A stretch of DNA of 37,506 nucleotides from IMG/VR virus record IMGVR_UViG_3300050132_000509, positions 1-37,506 of that record; one strand, 5' to 3'. The DNA comes from a virus. Made by a program: the position numbers and the translations under genes. Positions within the stretch are counted from its first letter, which is position 1, and each line of letters starts with the position of its first letter. Below, one piece after another: positions 1-8,002 of the stretch. Under the pieces are notes generated by a model, which was not told the origin of the DNA, did no database searches, and saw only the letters and a program-made list of their open reading frames with translations.

Positions 1-1938
1 TCACAATTCGAATGTCAGGCGAGCCGGTTCGAGTCTTTCCGCAAACTCCGCACCCTCAGTCAGATTCTTTTCCTCCATGTATCGCCAAAGCGAAATGAGG
101 GGAGCCATGAGGTGCGTGCCGCCATTTCCGAAAGCAACCGGCGAGGTCGTCTGGTCACTGATGTCCGCGCCCGTTTTCGTTCCGGTCATCAATAGCGAGG
201 TCACTCCGGTAGAGGCATCCGAGATGGCAGCGATTGCATGTGTGCTGCTGCCAATCCCAGATACGCCGAAACCTATACCAACCGCTGCCGAACTATCAAT
301 CTCTATGTCCGCGAGTGAGGCGAGCTTCGCACCATTAAGACGAATGCCCCACAAGACACCGGATTTCGCGCCGGCGTTGCTGCTGGAAAGATGAATTCCC
401 GTCGTTGACGTGTTCGAGCCACCCACCGCGACTTCGAGGTTGTTGCAGTTCGCCACGCCGATGGCGCAGTCGGTTCCGCTGTTGTTATTGAAATCAAACT
501 CGGTGTTGATGTTGAACGTCGGGATGACACCGGATTGCATTTGGAAATTGTTGGCCTGCGCCCAGGAGGCGCCAGCGCCGGGGATCACGCTTACCTCGTT
601 ATATAGCCCGACCTTTGCATCAATCGCGGAGTCATTGATCCAGGCCCAGACAACGGTGCCGTCAACGATGCCCGAACCCTTGCCAGTCGGCCCGGTGCCG
701 CTGCTTGCCGAAGTTCCCGCAGTAGTTGCCCGATAAACGGTGTTCGCCGCGCCAAAGTTCACGTTAGCACCGAGCGCATAGGCGGTGCTGGTGGCCCATG
801 CCTTCGTATAACCGGTGCCGATGACAGTTTCTATCGCAACCGTCTGTTCCTCGGAATGCCCGTCATCCGACGTGGTGGACCAGAACAGTGAACCCGCGCG
901 CTGGTGGTCGGCGCTCGGCGAAGTGACACATGATAATAGCGGGCAATAGGAGATGACGTTGCCGCCGGACCCGATCAACACGCCGTTTGTTAGGCCGCCT
1001 GCGGCATAAGTGAGATTTTGCGTAGGCGCTGGATTGAGGAAGTTTCCGTTGCCGGTGCTGGTGACGCCAGTGCTGGTGATCGCGCCGAATCCCTGCGCCG
1101 CGCTCCACGTATTCACACCGTTCAGCAGCGGGATCGTCGCTCCGGACGTGCCGGTGTTGACCGTGGCGGCGGTGCCGAGGCCGGAAATATCTCCTGCCGC
1201 CGGTTGCGACAGCGACGGCGCGCCTGACAGGGAGATCGAATTAACCCACTGATGCGCGGCGCCGGCTACCGACTGCACGCCGCCCGGCGTGCTGGCCGTC
1301 GGCGCCGGTAGCCGCGCGGCCGAGAGCGTGCCAGAGCTGATGTTGGCGGCGTTCGTGGTGTCGGTGGTGGCCGAGGACGCCAGCCCGGAGATGTCGGCGG
1401 CCGCCGGCTGCGACTGATGCGGAACGCCCAACAGGTCGATGTAGGACAGCCACTGGTGGGCCGTCGCGCCCAGGCTCTGCACCCCGCCCAGCGTGCTGGC
1501 CGTCGGCGCCGGCAGCCGCGCGGCCGAGAGCGTGCCAGAGCTGATGTTGGCGGCGTTCGTGGTGTCGGTGGTGGCCGAGGACGCCAGGCCGGAGATGTCG
1601 GCGGCAGCCGGCTGGGACTGATGCGGCACACCCGATGGGTCGATGTAGGACAGCCACTGGTGGGCCGTCGCGCCCAGGCTCTGCACCCCGCCCAGCGTGC
1701 CCCCCGTCGGCGCTGGCAGCCGTGCCGCCGGCAGGATGCCGGAGGTGATGTTGCCCGCGTTGGTGGTGTCGGTGGTGGCCGAGGGCGGCAGCCCGAGGTT
1801 CTGCAGGAAGATCGAGGGGTTGTTGATGTCGGCGCCATTGAGCTGCGATTGCATCGGCCCGACCTTAGGCGTCTGGGCGAAGGCATTTGCCGCCGCCAAC
1901 AGCGCCGCGGCGGCGAAGAGGAGGCGATACGCTCTCAC
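1..1938 (-). CDS. Repeat-containing tail fibre-like protein with an N-terminal signal peptide
   Basis: The protein has 645 residues and its stop codon is the first three bases of the window. It starts at a GTG that overlaps the stop of the previous gene (GTGA). Residues 1-21 look like a Sec signal peptide: a positive start (MRAYR), an Ala/Leu core, and AFA before Gln22 as a possible cleavage site. Residues 54-257 are three tandem copies of a 68-residue unit containing TTDTTNA, SAARLPAP, GGVQS, HQW and ADISGL motifs. Such units are typical of phage fibre shafts. The C-terminal 350 residues are Gly/Ser/Thr-rich and resemble a fibre tip. Its place at the end of the tail operon supports a receptor-binding fibre. 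A signal peptide is unexpected on a cytoplasmically assembled fibre, so a secreted role remains possible. The 3' half looks less GC-rich than its neighbours, which would fit module exchange. Confidence 0.72.
   Translation of the reverse strand: MRAYRLLFAAAALLAAANAFAQTPKVGPMQSQLNGADINNPSIFLQNLGLPPSATTDTTNAGNITSGILPAARLPAPTGGTLGGVQSLGATAHQWLSYIDPSGVPHQSQPAAADISGLASSATTDTTNAANISSGTLSAARLPAPTASTLGGVQSLGATAHQWLSYIDLLGVPHQSQPAAADISGLASSATTDTTNAANISSGTLSAARLPAPTASTPGGVQSVAGAAHQWVNSISLSGAPSLSQPAAGDISGLGTAATVNTGTSGATIPLLNGVNTWSAAQGFGAITSTGVTSTGNGNFLNPAPTQNLTYAAGGLTNGVLIGSGGNVISYCPLLSCVTSPSADHQRAGSLFWSTTSDDGHSEEQTVAIETVIGTGYTKAWATSTAYALGANVNFGAANTVYRATTAGTSASSGTGPTGKGSGIVDGTVVWAWINDSAIDAKVGLYNEVSVIPGAGASWAQANNFQMQSGVIPTFNINTEFDFNNNSGTDCAIGVANCNNLEVAVGGSNTSTTGIHLSSSNAGAKSGVLWGIRLNGAKLASLADIEIDSSAAVGIGFGVSGIGSSTHAIAAISDASTGVTSLLMTGTKTGADISDQTTSPVAFGNGGTHLMAPLISLWRYMEEKNLTEGAEFAERLEPARLTFEL
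1168..1779 (-). repeat. Three tandem 204-bp repeats inside the fibre gene
   Basis: Three in-frame copies of a 204-bp unit occupy about 1576-1779, 1372-1575 and 1168-1371. The second and third copies are nearly identical over long stretches: the string around GAGAGCGTGCCAGAGCTGAT recurs exactly 204 bp apart, near 1323 and 1527. The first copy and the end of the third copy are more diverged. They encode the 68-residue shaft repeats. Confidence 0.9.
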
Positions 1939-2270
1939 GTCACATACCAGGTAATGTTATTGTCATAGGTGAACGTCGCGTTGCCGCCGACGACGAGCTG
2001 CGCCGGTTGATTGAGGCCGTAGCCCTCGATCTGCGTGCCGGGCTCCGGATACGCCGTCAGGCTGAAGGCTCCCCGGTTCAACAAGGTCTGCTGGTTGCCG
2101 AGGATGTTCTTCAGCCGCACCGCCGTTCCGGCGGCGGCATTGGTGACGATATTCACCCGCGCCGTCAGCACGGTCGCGCTGTTCTGGTCACCTGGCGCGG
2201 CGACGATGCCGCCAGCCGCGCCGGCGGGGATCGGCGGCGGAATATCCCGCTGCGTGATTAGGACCTTCAT
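1935..2270 (-). CDS. Small distal tail protein of unknown function
   Basis: This 111-residue protein begins with an ATG that overlaps the stop of the gene before it (ATGA) and ends in a GTGA overlap with the fibre gene, so translation is probably coupled on both sides. It starts MKVLITQRDIPPPIP and is rich in beta-prone residues (Val, Thr, Asn, Gly), with a C-terminal stretch ending NNITWYVT. There is no signal peptide or membrane segment. I do not recognise a named family. Its place between a tail protein and the fibre suggests an adaptor or accessory fibre component, which is inference from position only. Confidence 0.75.
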   Translation of the reverse strand: MKVLITQRDIPPPIPAGAAGGIVAAPGDQNSATVLTARVNIVTNAAAGTAVRLKNILGNQQTLLNRGAFSLTAYPEPGTQIEGYGLNQPAQLVVGGNATFTYDNNITWYVT

Positions 2271-2572
2271 TGTGTCACCGCCCTGTTCACCCGGATGCCG
2301 AAGGTTTCGGACATATCCCTAAAGCCCGCGGACACGGCCCTGATGTCACAGCGCAGCAGGCCGCCCGGCCATCCAGTGGTGTCCACATCGACGGTCGCCA
2401 CATTCAGCACCGAGGTCTTCGTGATCGGCAGGACGGCGATCAGGTTGCCCACTGGGTCGCGCACCTGGGACAGCAAGGTCACGTTCGTCAGATCGGCACC
2501 GCTGCCGTCGTCGTTCTGGAACGTCATCTGCAACAGCAGCGTGTCGCCCGGTTTGACTGAAATCTCGCTCAT
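2267..2572 (-). CDS. Small tail protein, probably beta-sandwich
   Basis: The 101-residue protein starts MSEISVKPGDTLLLQM and continues with alternating hydrophobic residues and motifs such as DLTNVTLLSQVRDP and WPGGLLRCDIR. This pattern resembles the small Ig-like or baseplate-upper-protein-like beta domains found beside phage fibres. The ATG overlaps the upstream stop (ATGA), and its own stop overlaps the next ATG. Function is inferred from fold-like appearance and location only; no catalytic motif is seen. Confidence 0.75.
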   Translation of the reverse strand: MSEISVKPGDTLLLQMTFQNDDGSGADLTNVTLLSQVRDPVGNLIAVLPITKTSVLNVATVDVDTTGWPGGLLRCDIRAVSAGFRDMSETFGIRVNRAVTQ

Positions 2573-3078
2573 GCGATCGTCGCCGTCGCGGTGGGCAGCG
2601 TGGTGGATGAGCCGTTCATCACTTTGAACCCCGCCGCGACGAAACCGGCGACAGCGACGGCGAACGCCTTGAACGCCGCCACGGACTGGAAAGTATGGAG
2701 GGCGCCCGTCACGTCGGGCCATGCGACGGAGGCGGTGCCATCGGCGAATGCGGCCGTTACCAGGATCGCGACCATCTCCGCCTGGATATGGTCGGTGGTG
2801 GCGCTGTCGCACGCATAGGTGCCGTCGAGCGCCGGCGTGCCGGTGCTGGCGATCGTCAGACCCGACGCAATCAACCCGGCGGCCTGCTGAGCCAGCGTGG
2901 GGGCGGCCGGCGCGGGCGGCGCGATGATCGCGTCGTTGACCACGGTGCTGCCCTGCCATGCGGCAACCTGCGCAGCAGTGCCGGCAATCGCGTTGTCCGG
3001 CAGCGTCCCATCCGGCGTGAAGCCGGTTCCGAACACCGCACCCGATGTGTCGTGGAGAAGGTATGCCTGTGCGGTCAT
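2569..3078 (-). CDS. DUF4376-like tail fibre accessory protein
   Basis: The protein has 169 residues. The N-terminal 60 residues are short and Ala/Pro-rich. The C-terminal part (about 65-160) has the pattern of the DUF4376 domain often found at the end of phage fibre or fibre-assembly proteins: a Cys-Asp pair after a Tyr (YACDSAT), a helix with HIQAEM, a WPDVTG turn, then HTFQSVAAFKAFA. It follows the main fibre gene, the usual place of such proteins in Mu-like phages. DUF4376 is recalled by pattern and not searched. It could be a fibre chaperone or a minor virion part. Confidence 0.7.
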   Translation of the reverse strand: MTAQAYLLHDTSGAVFGTGFTPDGTLPDNAIAGTAAQVAAWQGSTVVNDAIIAPPAPAAPTLAQQAAGLIASGLTIASTGTPALDGTYACDSATTDHIQAEMVAILVTAAFADGTASVAWPDVTGALHTFQSVAAFKAFAVAVAGFVAAGFKVMNGSSTTLPTATATIA

Positions 3079-3088
3079 TTGCGCTGGC

Positions 3089-4027
3089 CTATAGGTTCGG
3101 GATGAAGATCAGCATGACGCGCGTGCTGAATTGCACTGTCGCCGCGGCGGTAAATGATGCCGATACACCGCCCCCGGCTGTCGTCGCGTAGCCCATGTTC
3201 GTGACAGGCACCTCAGTGTTGTCGGAGTCCACGAGCGAGCCGTTTATGTACAGGCTCGTTGAGCTAGCCGAGGCCGCCTGCCACTCGTTGTTGCGTGAGG
3301 CGATCGCAATCAGAGCACCCGGCACCGGAGCGGTGAACGAAACGCTCACCGTGAGGGTGGTGTTGGTCCCGTTATTCGCAGCCATAGCTGACATCGGGGC
3401 GTTGATCTGTCCCAGCGCCACCGCTTCGGTCGCGGTTACGGCATCTGCGACATTAAATGCCTGCGAGGACGAGCCGGCGAGCAGCGCGTAGCCGAGGCTC
3501 GGGGTCAAACTCGCCCAATGGTTGCCGTAGCCGTCGCCCACGACCGTCAGGATGCCCGGGGCTGCTCCGGCCGGCGGCACGACGAATGGCGTCGTGCCAC
3601 CGAGGATATTTGTGTCACCGCCCTGGAATGTGACGGTCACCGCGTTCGCGGTGTTGTCAACGCGAACGAAAATGAACTTCAGCGGCGTCCAACCTGCGCT
3701 CCCGGCGAGCGGCAGCTCCAGCGCGATCGCGCCAGCCGCCGCGCTGACGATCACCAGGCCGGCGTTATCCGGGGTCAGAGCGCGGGACGCTACGATGACG
3801 GCGAGATTGCCGCCAGCCAGCCGCTTGATCGCCTTGAACAGCTGCGTGTTGTCGGCGTCGGTGGGTACCTGGCCGGTGCCTTCGACCGACGCCAGGATGC
3901 TTTCCTGGGCGCCGGTGTGCCACAACGCATTCAGGCCGGTGCCTTCGGTGTTGGCGCCCAAATTTGGGTCCTGGAACATCCGAAGACCCCCAACCGTCGC
4001 ATAATTGGCAGCGCTGATGCGGTCCAT
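3089..4027 (-). CDS. Tail fibre protein (Mu S / gp49 position)
   Basis: This 312-residue protein lies directly after the gp48-like baseplate gene, the place of fibre gene S in Mu. Its N-terminal 80 residues (DRISAANYAT, MFQDPNLGAN, and TQLFKAIKRLAGG) match the baseplate-attachment style of phage fibres. The central and C-terminal parts are Ala/Gly/Thr/Val-rich with repeated TVSVSFTAPV-like strands, fitting a trimeric fibre. The stop of the previous gene is only 6 bp upstream of the ATG. It is shorter than a classical Mu S fibre, and the distal region may be completed by the following genes. Confidence 0.8.
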   Translation of the reverse strand: MDRISAANYATVGGLRMFQDPNLGANTEGTGLNALWHTGAQESILASVEGTGQVPTDADNTQLFKAIKRLAGGNLAVIVASRALTPDNAGLVIVSAAAGAIALELPLAGSAGWTPLKFIFVRVDNTANAVTVTFQGGDTNILGGTTPFVVPPAGAAPGILTVVGDGYGNHWASLTPSLGYALLAGSSSQAFNVADAVTATEAVALGQINAPMSAMAANNGTNTTLTVSVSFTAPVPGALIAIASRNNEWQAASASSTSLYINGSLVDSDNTEVPVTNMGYATTAGGGVSASFTAAATVQFSTRVMLIFIPNL

Positions 4028-4033
4028 TGGCCT

Positions 4034-4639
4034 CTAACCCGTGTAAGAGAAATAGGGAGTGACGAAGAGCGGCACGCCCTCGCGAATGACGCACTCTATG
4101 ACGGAATGATCGAACGTGCCGAGGCTGTCGCCGCAGGTACTGACCCCGCAGATCGCCTTTGCGACCACGGTCGTCGGCAGCGTCACCAGGATGTTGCACT
4201 GGCCCGGCGGCGGGTTAAGCGCGTCGCCGCACCTAGACATCCCGCAGATCGACGCCGGGAACTCTGTGATCGTGATCGTCTCGCCGACCGACAGCGCCAG
4301 ACGCTCGAAATAGCCGGCGCAGATGGTGCCGGCATTGGTCAGCTTGGCATAGGCCAGATTACCGCGCGTCGCGGTGTCGGTGATTGGGTTCGACGCCATG
4401 CACGGGTCGGGGCCGAGCATGCGTTCCCAGTCCGGCAACAGGTTCGGCGCGTGGCGCGGGTCGATCTGCGGCAGCATGGAGAAGGCGGACGCCTCGATCG
4501 TGGCGAACTCGGCCGCGAGCGGGCGGAACAGCGCAGCCTCATAGTCGTCGGGATCGCGCGTGGCCGCCCATCCGTCGGGCAGCAGCGCCAGCAGCCCGCG
4601 CTGCGCCTGGTCGGTGGAACGGGGCGGCTGGAGCGTCAT
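4034..4639 (-). CDS. Baseplate protein gp48 (DUF2313/YmfQ family)
   Basis: The 201-residue protein starts with an ATG overlapping the gp47 stop (ATGA). The N-terminal half has the hallmarks of Mu gp48-type proteins: a start such as QRGLLALLPDGWAATRD, then FATIEASAFSMLPQIDPRHA and LLPDWERMLG. The C-terminal half carries paired Cys motifs (ICGMSRCGDAL and ICGVSTCGDSL), a feature of this family. It is thought to sit at the baseplate rim and join fibres to the wedge. Order gp46-gp47-gp48-fibre matches Mu exactly. Confidence 0.9.
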   Translation of the reverse strand: MTLQPPRSTDQAQRGLLALLPDGWAATRDPDDYEAALFRPLAAEFATIEASAFSMLPQIDPRHAPNLLPDWERMLGPDPCMASNPITDTATRGNLAYAKLTNAGTICAGYFERLALSVGETITITEFPASICGMSRCGDALNPPPGQCNILVTLPTTVVAKAICGVSTCGDSLGTFDHSVIECVIREGVPLFVTPYFSYTG

Positions 4640-5742
4640 GTGAAGCTCACCGTGCCGATGATGGAAAGGGTCGTGGCGGCGGCGGTGACGTCGGCCGACG
4701 GGGTGGCGCGTTCATGGCTGAACTCGCCGTCGGCGTTCTCCAGCGCGGCATCCATCCGGCTCATGTAGAGCGTGGCGGCGATCGTCGCGTCGGCGAGGAT
4801 CTGCAACGTCAGCGCATTGATGGCGGCGGCGCGCTTGGCGGTGGTGTCGGGGTTCAGATGCAGGCTGAAGGCCACCGGCTGCAGCGTCGCGCCGACCACG
4901 ACGATGACCGGCGCGCCGAGCGGCTTGCGGTTCTGCGCATCGTTCAGATAGGCCGTGACGGTGGCGATCTCCGGCCCCGTCGGCACGCGCCAGGTCTGGC
5001 CGGCCGGCATCGCGAAGGCGACGGTGATCAGGCCGGTGCCCGGCGACATCGCCTTGACAAGCGCGCCCGGCATCACTGCCTTCGTCCAGCGTTCGAAGTC
5101 GTTGGCGTTGCCGCCGGAGCCGCGGTTGCGAATGGCATCCAGGATGCGGCCGCGCCATGCGTCGATGGTTTCCGCGTCCTCTCCCGTCAACCCATTGGAG
5201 TCGACGGTGGCCGTCTGCGTGGTCAGGCCGCCAAGCGGGGAGACGACGTTCAGCACGGTGTTCGCCGGCAGGCTGCCGGCCGATCCCGCCGTGGTGCAGG
5301 CGACGGGGATGGAGGCGGTGCTGGTCGGTGCGATCGTCACGGCGGCGGTGGTGACATAGGTCAGGCCACCCGGCATCGATAGCGCCAGGCCGGATGGCAC
5401 CGCGACACCGGAGACGCTGGCGAAGATGAGGTTTCCCACTGAGGGCGACGCCAGTATCCGCGGCGTATTCCAGATCGCGGCATGGCGGGGTAGCCAATCG
5501 ACGGCGCGGTCCGCCATCAGCTCGTCGGCCAGCCGCGCCTGATAGAACCACAGATCCTGCACGGACAGGTCCGTCACGCGGCCGTAGATCGCGAGCTGCG
5601 AGTAGGCCGAACGCGCATCGACCCGCACGTCCGACGGCGACGCGTTCGGGTTCTTCAGCAGATAGACCCGGGCGAACTCGGCCTCGAAGGTCGACGCGGC
5701 GCGGTCGAACACCTCGCCCGGCTGTGGGATCGGCCACGGCAT
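4636..5742 (-). CDS. Baseplate J-like protein (Mu gp47)
   Basis: The 368-residue protein belongs to the baseplate J/gp47 family, the main wedge component of the contractile tail baseplate. The start is the ATG at 5742, which shares a base with the gp46 stop (TGATG); an upstream in-frame ATG would lie inside gp46. N-terminal residues 1-90 are helical, the middle (about 95-190) is a Thr/Val/Ala-rich beta domain with the AGSAGSLPANTV signature seen in J proteins, and residues 195-260 contain GEDAETIDAWRGRI and RGSGGNANDFERW, the most conserved J segment. Confidence 0.93.
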   Translation of the reverse strand: MPWPIPQPGEVFDRAASTFEAEFARVYLLKNPNASPSDVRVDARSAYSQLAIYGRVTDLSVQDLWFYQARLADELMADRAVDWLPRHAAIWNTPRILASPSVGNLIFASVSGVAVPSGLALSMPGGLTYVTTAAVTIAPTSTASIPVACTTAGSAGSLPANTVLNVVSPLGGLTTQTATVDSNGLTGEDAETIDAWRGRILDAIRNRGSGGNANDFERWTKAVMPGALVKAMSPGTGLITVAFAMPAGQTWRVPTGPEIATVTAYLNDAQNRKPLGAPVIVVVGATLQPVAFSLHLNPDTTAKRAAAINALTLQILADATIAATLYMSRMDAALENADGEFSHERATPSADVTAAATTLSIIGTVSFT

Positions 5743-6200
5743 CAGGCGATCGCCTGATTGATGGCGATGGTCGTGCGCTGGACCGTGGCCTGCCACCCGA
5801 GGACGCCAGGGGCGACCCAGCGGGCCATGGCGGAAATCGGCCAGCCGCGATCGTTGGCGAGCTGCTCCAGCGGCTCCCGCAGCGCGTTCTCCGCCAGCAG
5901 GCGCGTCGGTTCATCCTGCTTGCGGCGCTTCAGCAGCCACAGGCGGCTGCCGGCGAGACGGCCGAGCTTGTCGAGGCAGTCGCCGCACCAGCCGCGCCGC
6001 GCGTTCAGCGTGGCGGGCGCGTAGCCCTGCGCCGTGGTGTCGGGCAGTTCATCGTCGCTGTGCGCCCGGCGATCCAGGCCGACACAGAGCAGCACCGGCG
6101 TGACGGGCGTGTCGTCCAGCACCAGGTCCGTGCCGTCGAACAGCAGGTCACAGCGGCGTCGCACCGGGTCGTAGGACAGGGCGGTGTCGATGAAGGCCAT
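5742..6200 (-). CDS. Baseplate protein gp46 (GP46 family), first gene of a late unit
   Basis: This 152-residue protein matches the Mu gp46 family: FIDTALSYDP, CDLLFDG near the N-terminus, a conserved RRGWCGDCLDKLGR-type turn (about 68-82), and LRLLAENALREPLE-like helices. In contractile tails it is the gp25-like wedge protein. It is the first gene after a 51-bp gap that holds one of the three repeated palindromes. No Shine-Dalgarno sequence is visible before the ATG (it is preceded by CTGCGCGTC), while most other late genes are coupled to an upstream stop. This fits a leaderless transcript starting at or near the ATG. Confidence 0.9.
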   Translation of the reverse strand: MAFIDTALSYDPVRRRCDLLFDGTDLVLDDTPVTPVLLCVGLDRRAHSDDELPDTTAQGYAPATLNARRGWCGDCLDKLGRLAGSRLWLLKRRKQDEPTRLLAENALREPLEQLANDRGWPISAMARWVAPGVLGWQATVQRTTIAINQAIA

Positions 6201-6207
6201 GACGCGC

Positions 6208-6254
6208 AGGCTACGCGCGCGCGCAAACCCGTAGTCACCGACGCGTGTCGGTCA
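6208..6254 (-). promoter_or_regulatory. Putative activator-dependent late promoter C (upstream of gp46)
   Basis: On the minus strand a 20-bp element TGACCGACACGCGTCGGTGA (6254-6235) overlaps the stop codon of the spike gene. After exactly 21 nt comes TAGCCT (6213-6208), a plausible -10 hexamer, and the ATG of gp46 begins 7 nt later. The palindrome centre is about 44 bp from the ATG. The same element and spacing occur near 18080, and a weaker version near 27660. In Mu, as I recall it, the Mor site at the middle promoter is centred about 43.5 bp before the transcript start, so the expected start here is at the ATG. Confidence 0.62.
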
Positions 6255-6785
6255 GGGGGTGATTATGCCGGTGGCGTGGATATTGCCGTTGACGGTCAGG
6301 TTGCCGTCGATCGTCGTGGCCACGCCCAGCGTGATGCCCGAAGCGGTGACCGTCACGCCGTTGATGATGACCGAAGGCGCGGCGACCGTCACCGTGCCGG
6401 TGGCGGTGATGTTGGCATCGGGCGCGGCGATCGTCACCTGGTTGCCGCCGAGGATCTCGATCGTGCCGCCCTGGCGGATGGCGACGCGCGAGCCGTCGGC
6501 GCCATACATCACCTGTTCGCCGGGCGCCAGGCCACCGAACCGCGCGGACGGATTCGCCAACAGCGCCACCATGTTCGCCGGGTCGCCGGCGACGCAGAAC
6601 AGATAGGCGATCGCCCCGTCGGTCGGCGGCAGGTTCGCCGATCCGAATAGCTGGATGACCTCGATGCCGCTGTAGGTCGCGCCGGTGCTGGTCTGCACCG
6701 TCACGGTCTGCACTTCGCCGGTGTCGTCGATGCTCTGCACCACGCCTTTGCGCAGCATCGCACGGGCATCGAATGCGTCTTCCAT
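6252..6785 (-). CDS. Tail spike / baseplate assembly protein V (Mu gp45)
   Basis: The 177-residue protein is the membrane-piercing central spike of the baseplate. N-terminal residues 8-75 form the OB-like domain (MLRKGVVQSID, VTVQTSTG, GSANLPPTDG), followed by the conserved AYLFCVAGDPANMVAL segment. The C-terminal half is a run of short beta repeats (TVTVAAP, VIINGVTVTASG, GNLTVNGNI) typical of a trimeric beta-helical needle. Mu gp45 has 197 residues; this one ends GNIHATGIITP and has only one His near its tip, so I cannot confirm the metal-binding HxH tip of the Mu spike. A strong ribosome site (AGGAGGCAGC) precedes the ATG. Confidence 0.93.
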   Translation of the reverse strand: MEDAFDARAMLRKGVVQSIDDTGEVQTVTVQTSTGATYSGIEVIQLFGSANLPPTDGAIAYLFCVAGDPANMVALLANPSARFGGLAPGEQVMYGADGSRVAIRQGGTIEILGGNQVTIAAPDANITATGTVTVAAPSVIINGVTVTASGITLGVATTIDGNLTVNGNIHATGIITP

Positions 6786-6793
6786 GCTGCCTC

Positions 6794-8002
6794 CTATGGC
6801 GCGTTCAGCGGCGTCGCCGTGGTATCCAGATTAGGCTTCGACTTCCTGGCTTTGCCGCTGCGCCTCCGATCGGCCTCGTTGATGCGGTCGAGAGCGGTGA
6901 CGCCGACGACGTGCAGCTGCGTCCGCTGGCCGCCTTCGTCGTTCAGGAATTCGACCCCGGCAATCAGCATGTCGCGGTCGATGTCGGAATATGGGTCCCA
7001 GACGGCGCAGACCTGGTTCGGTCGCCACAGCATGTTGCGTGGCCCGGCGCGATGGCCCAGCACGGTCATCCGCACGCCCTGGGCATCGCCCTTGGCAACG
7101 CGGCACATCCATTCCGCCTGCTCCTGCACCGTGCTCATGCCGGACTGGCTGCGCGTCAGGCGCACGGTCGGGCGCCAGCGGGTGATTTCCGGGTCGGTGG
7201 CATGGCCGACGGTGCCGATCGCCGTTGCCTCGGCCGCGCTGTTGGCGGCCGGCGTGGGCGACGGCGTTGGCGCACTGGAAAGCGGGGTCGCGGTATGGTC
7301 CATCGCCGGACCGCCGGCGCGTTTCTTTGCCGTGTCCTGCATGACGAAATAATCGGAAAAGCGCCTGGTCCAGTCGTCCTCGGCTTCGACGACCTGGACG
7401 TTGTCGCCGATCCGCAGCGGCGCCGGCGCGCGCGTGGCGCCGCCCCGGGTCAGCACCAGGCCACCGACGCCATCGCTGGTCAGCAGGATGGCGCGCTGCC
7501 GCGCCGCGCTTTCCAGGAACGCCATCGCCGTCATGTGCTTGTGCAGGCTCAGCCGATCGAACGGCGCGCCGATATCGACGTCAGCGCGGGGAATGATGCC
7601 GAACGGGGCACAGACCAGACTGGCGACGTGCAACAGATCGACGCCGCGGAACTCGGTCGGCCCTCTCGGCAGCGCCGCGCACTCCACCAGGTCGCCGGTC
7701 TTGTCGCGGCCGGAGATGTGGCATTCCAGCCGGTCGGCCGCCCAGGTGAAATGCGGCTGCTCGATCCAGCCGACCAGGATCACCTCGTTGTCGATCGCGA
7801 TGCTGATCGGATCTCCGGCCTTGATCGGGGCATTCCGCGTCGGCTGGCCGATCTGGGCGATCAGCGCGTTGCGGATGCGCGCCTCGTCCACGATCGTGAG
7901 CTGAAACGTCCCGGCGACGTTGCGCACGTCTCGGGGGATGACGTGGCGGGTGACCTCGGTGAAGACCTGGTTGGCGATCTTGACCGTGACGACGCTGGTC
8001 AC
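6794..8002 (-). CDS. P: Baseplate hub protein (Mu P / gp44)
   Basis: The 402-residue protein lies between N and the spike as in Mu. It begins TSVVTVKIANQVF and contains FQLTIVDEARIR, GDPISIAIDN and VILVGWIEQPH, the pattern of the gp27-like hub that clamps the spike to the tube. The middle region (MTAMAFLESAARQRAILLTSDG, about residues 187-208) matches hub domain 3. The C-terminus is basic and low-complexity. Start overlaps the N stop (ATGA). It acts at the centre of the baseplate, joining tail tube and spike. Confidence 0.9.
   Translation of the reverse strand: MTSVVTVKIANQVFTEVTRHVIPRDVRNVAGTFQLTIVDEARIRNALIAQIGQPTRNAPIKAGDPISIAIDNEVILVGWIEQPHFTWAADRLECHISGRDKTGDLVECAALPRGPTEFRGVDLLHVASLVCAPFGIIPRADVDIGAPFDRLSLHKHMTAMAFLESAARQRAILLTSDGVGGLVLTRGGATRAPAPLRIGDNVQVVEAEDDWTRRFSDYFVMQDTAKKRAGGPAMDHTATPLSSAPTPSPTPAANSAAEATAIGTVGHATDPEITRWRPTVRLTRSQSGMSTVQEQAEWMCRVAKGDAQGVRMTVLGHRAGPRNMLWRPNQVCAVWDPYSDIDRDMLIAGVEFLNDEGGQRTQLHVVGVTALDRINEADRRRSGKARKSKPNLDTTATPLNAP

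Noticed and set aside
6235-6254. Palindromes A, B and C as Rho-independent terminators
   Set aside because: No U-tract follows, copy B is a loop-free perfect palindrome, and all three lie at the 5' side of operons with fixed spacing to a -10-like hexamer.
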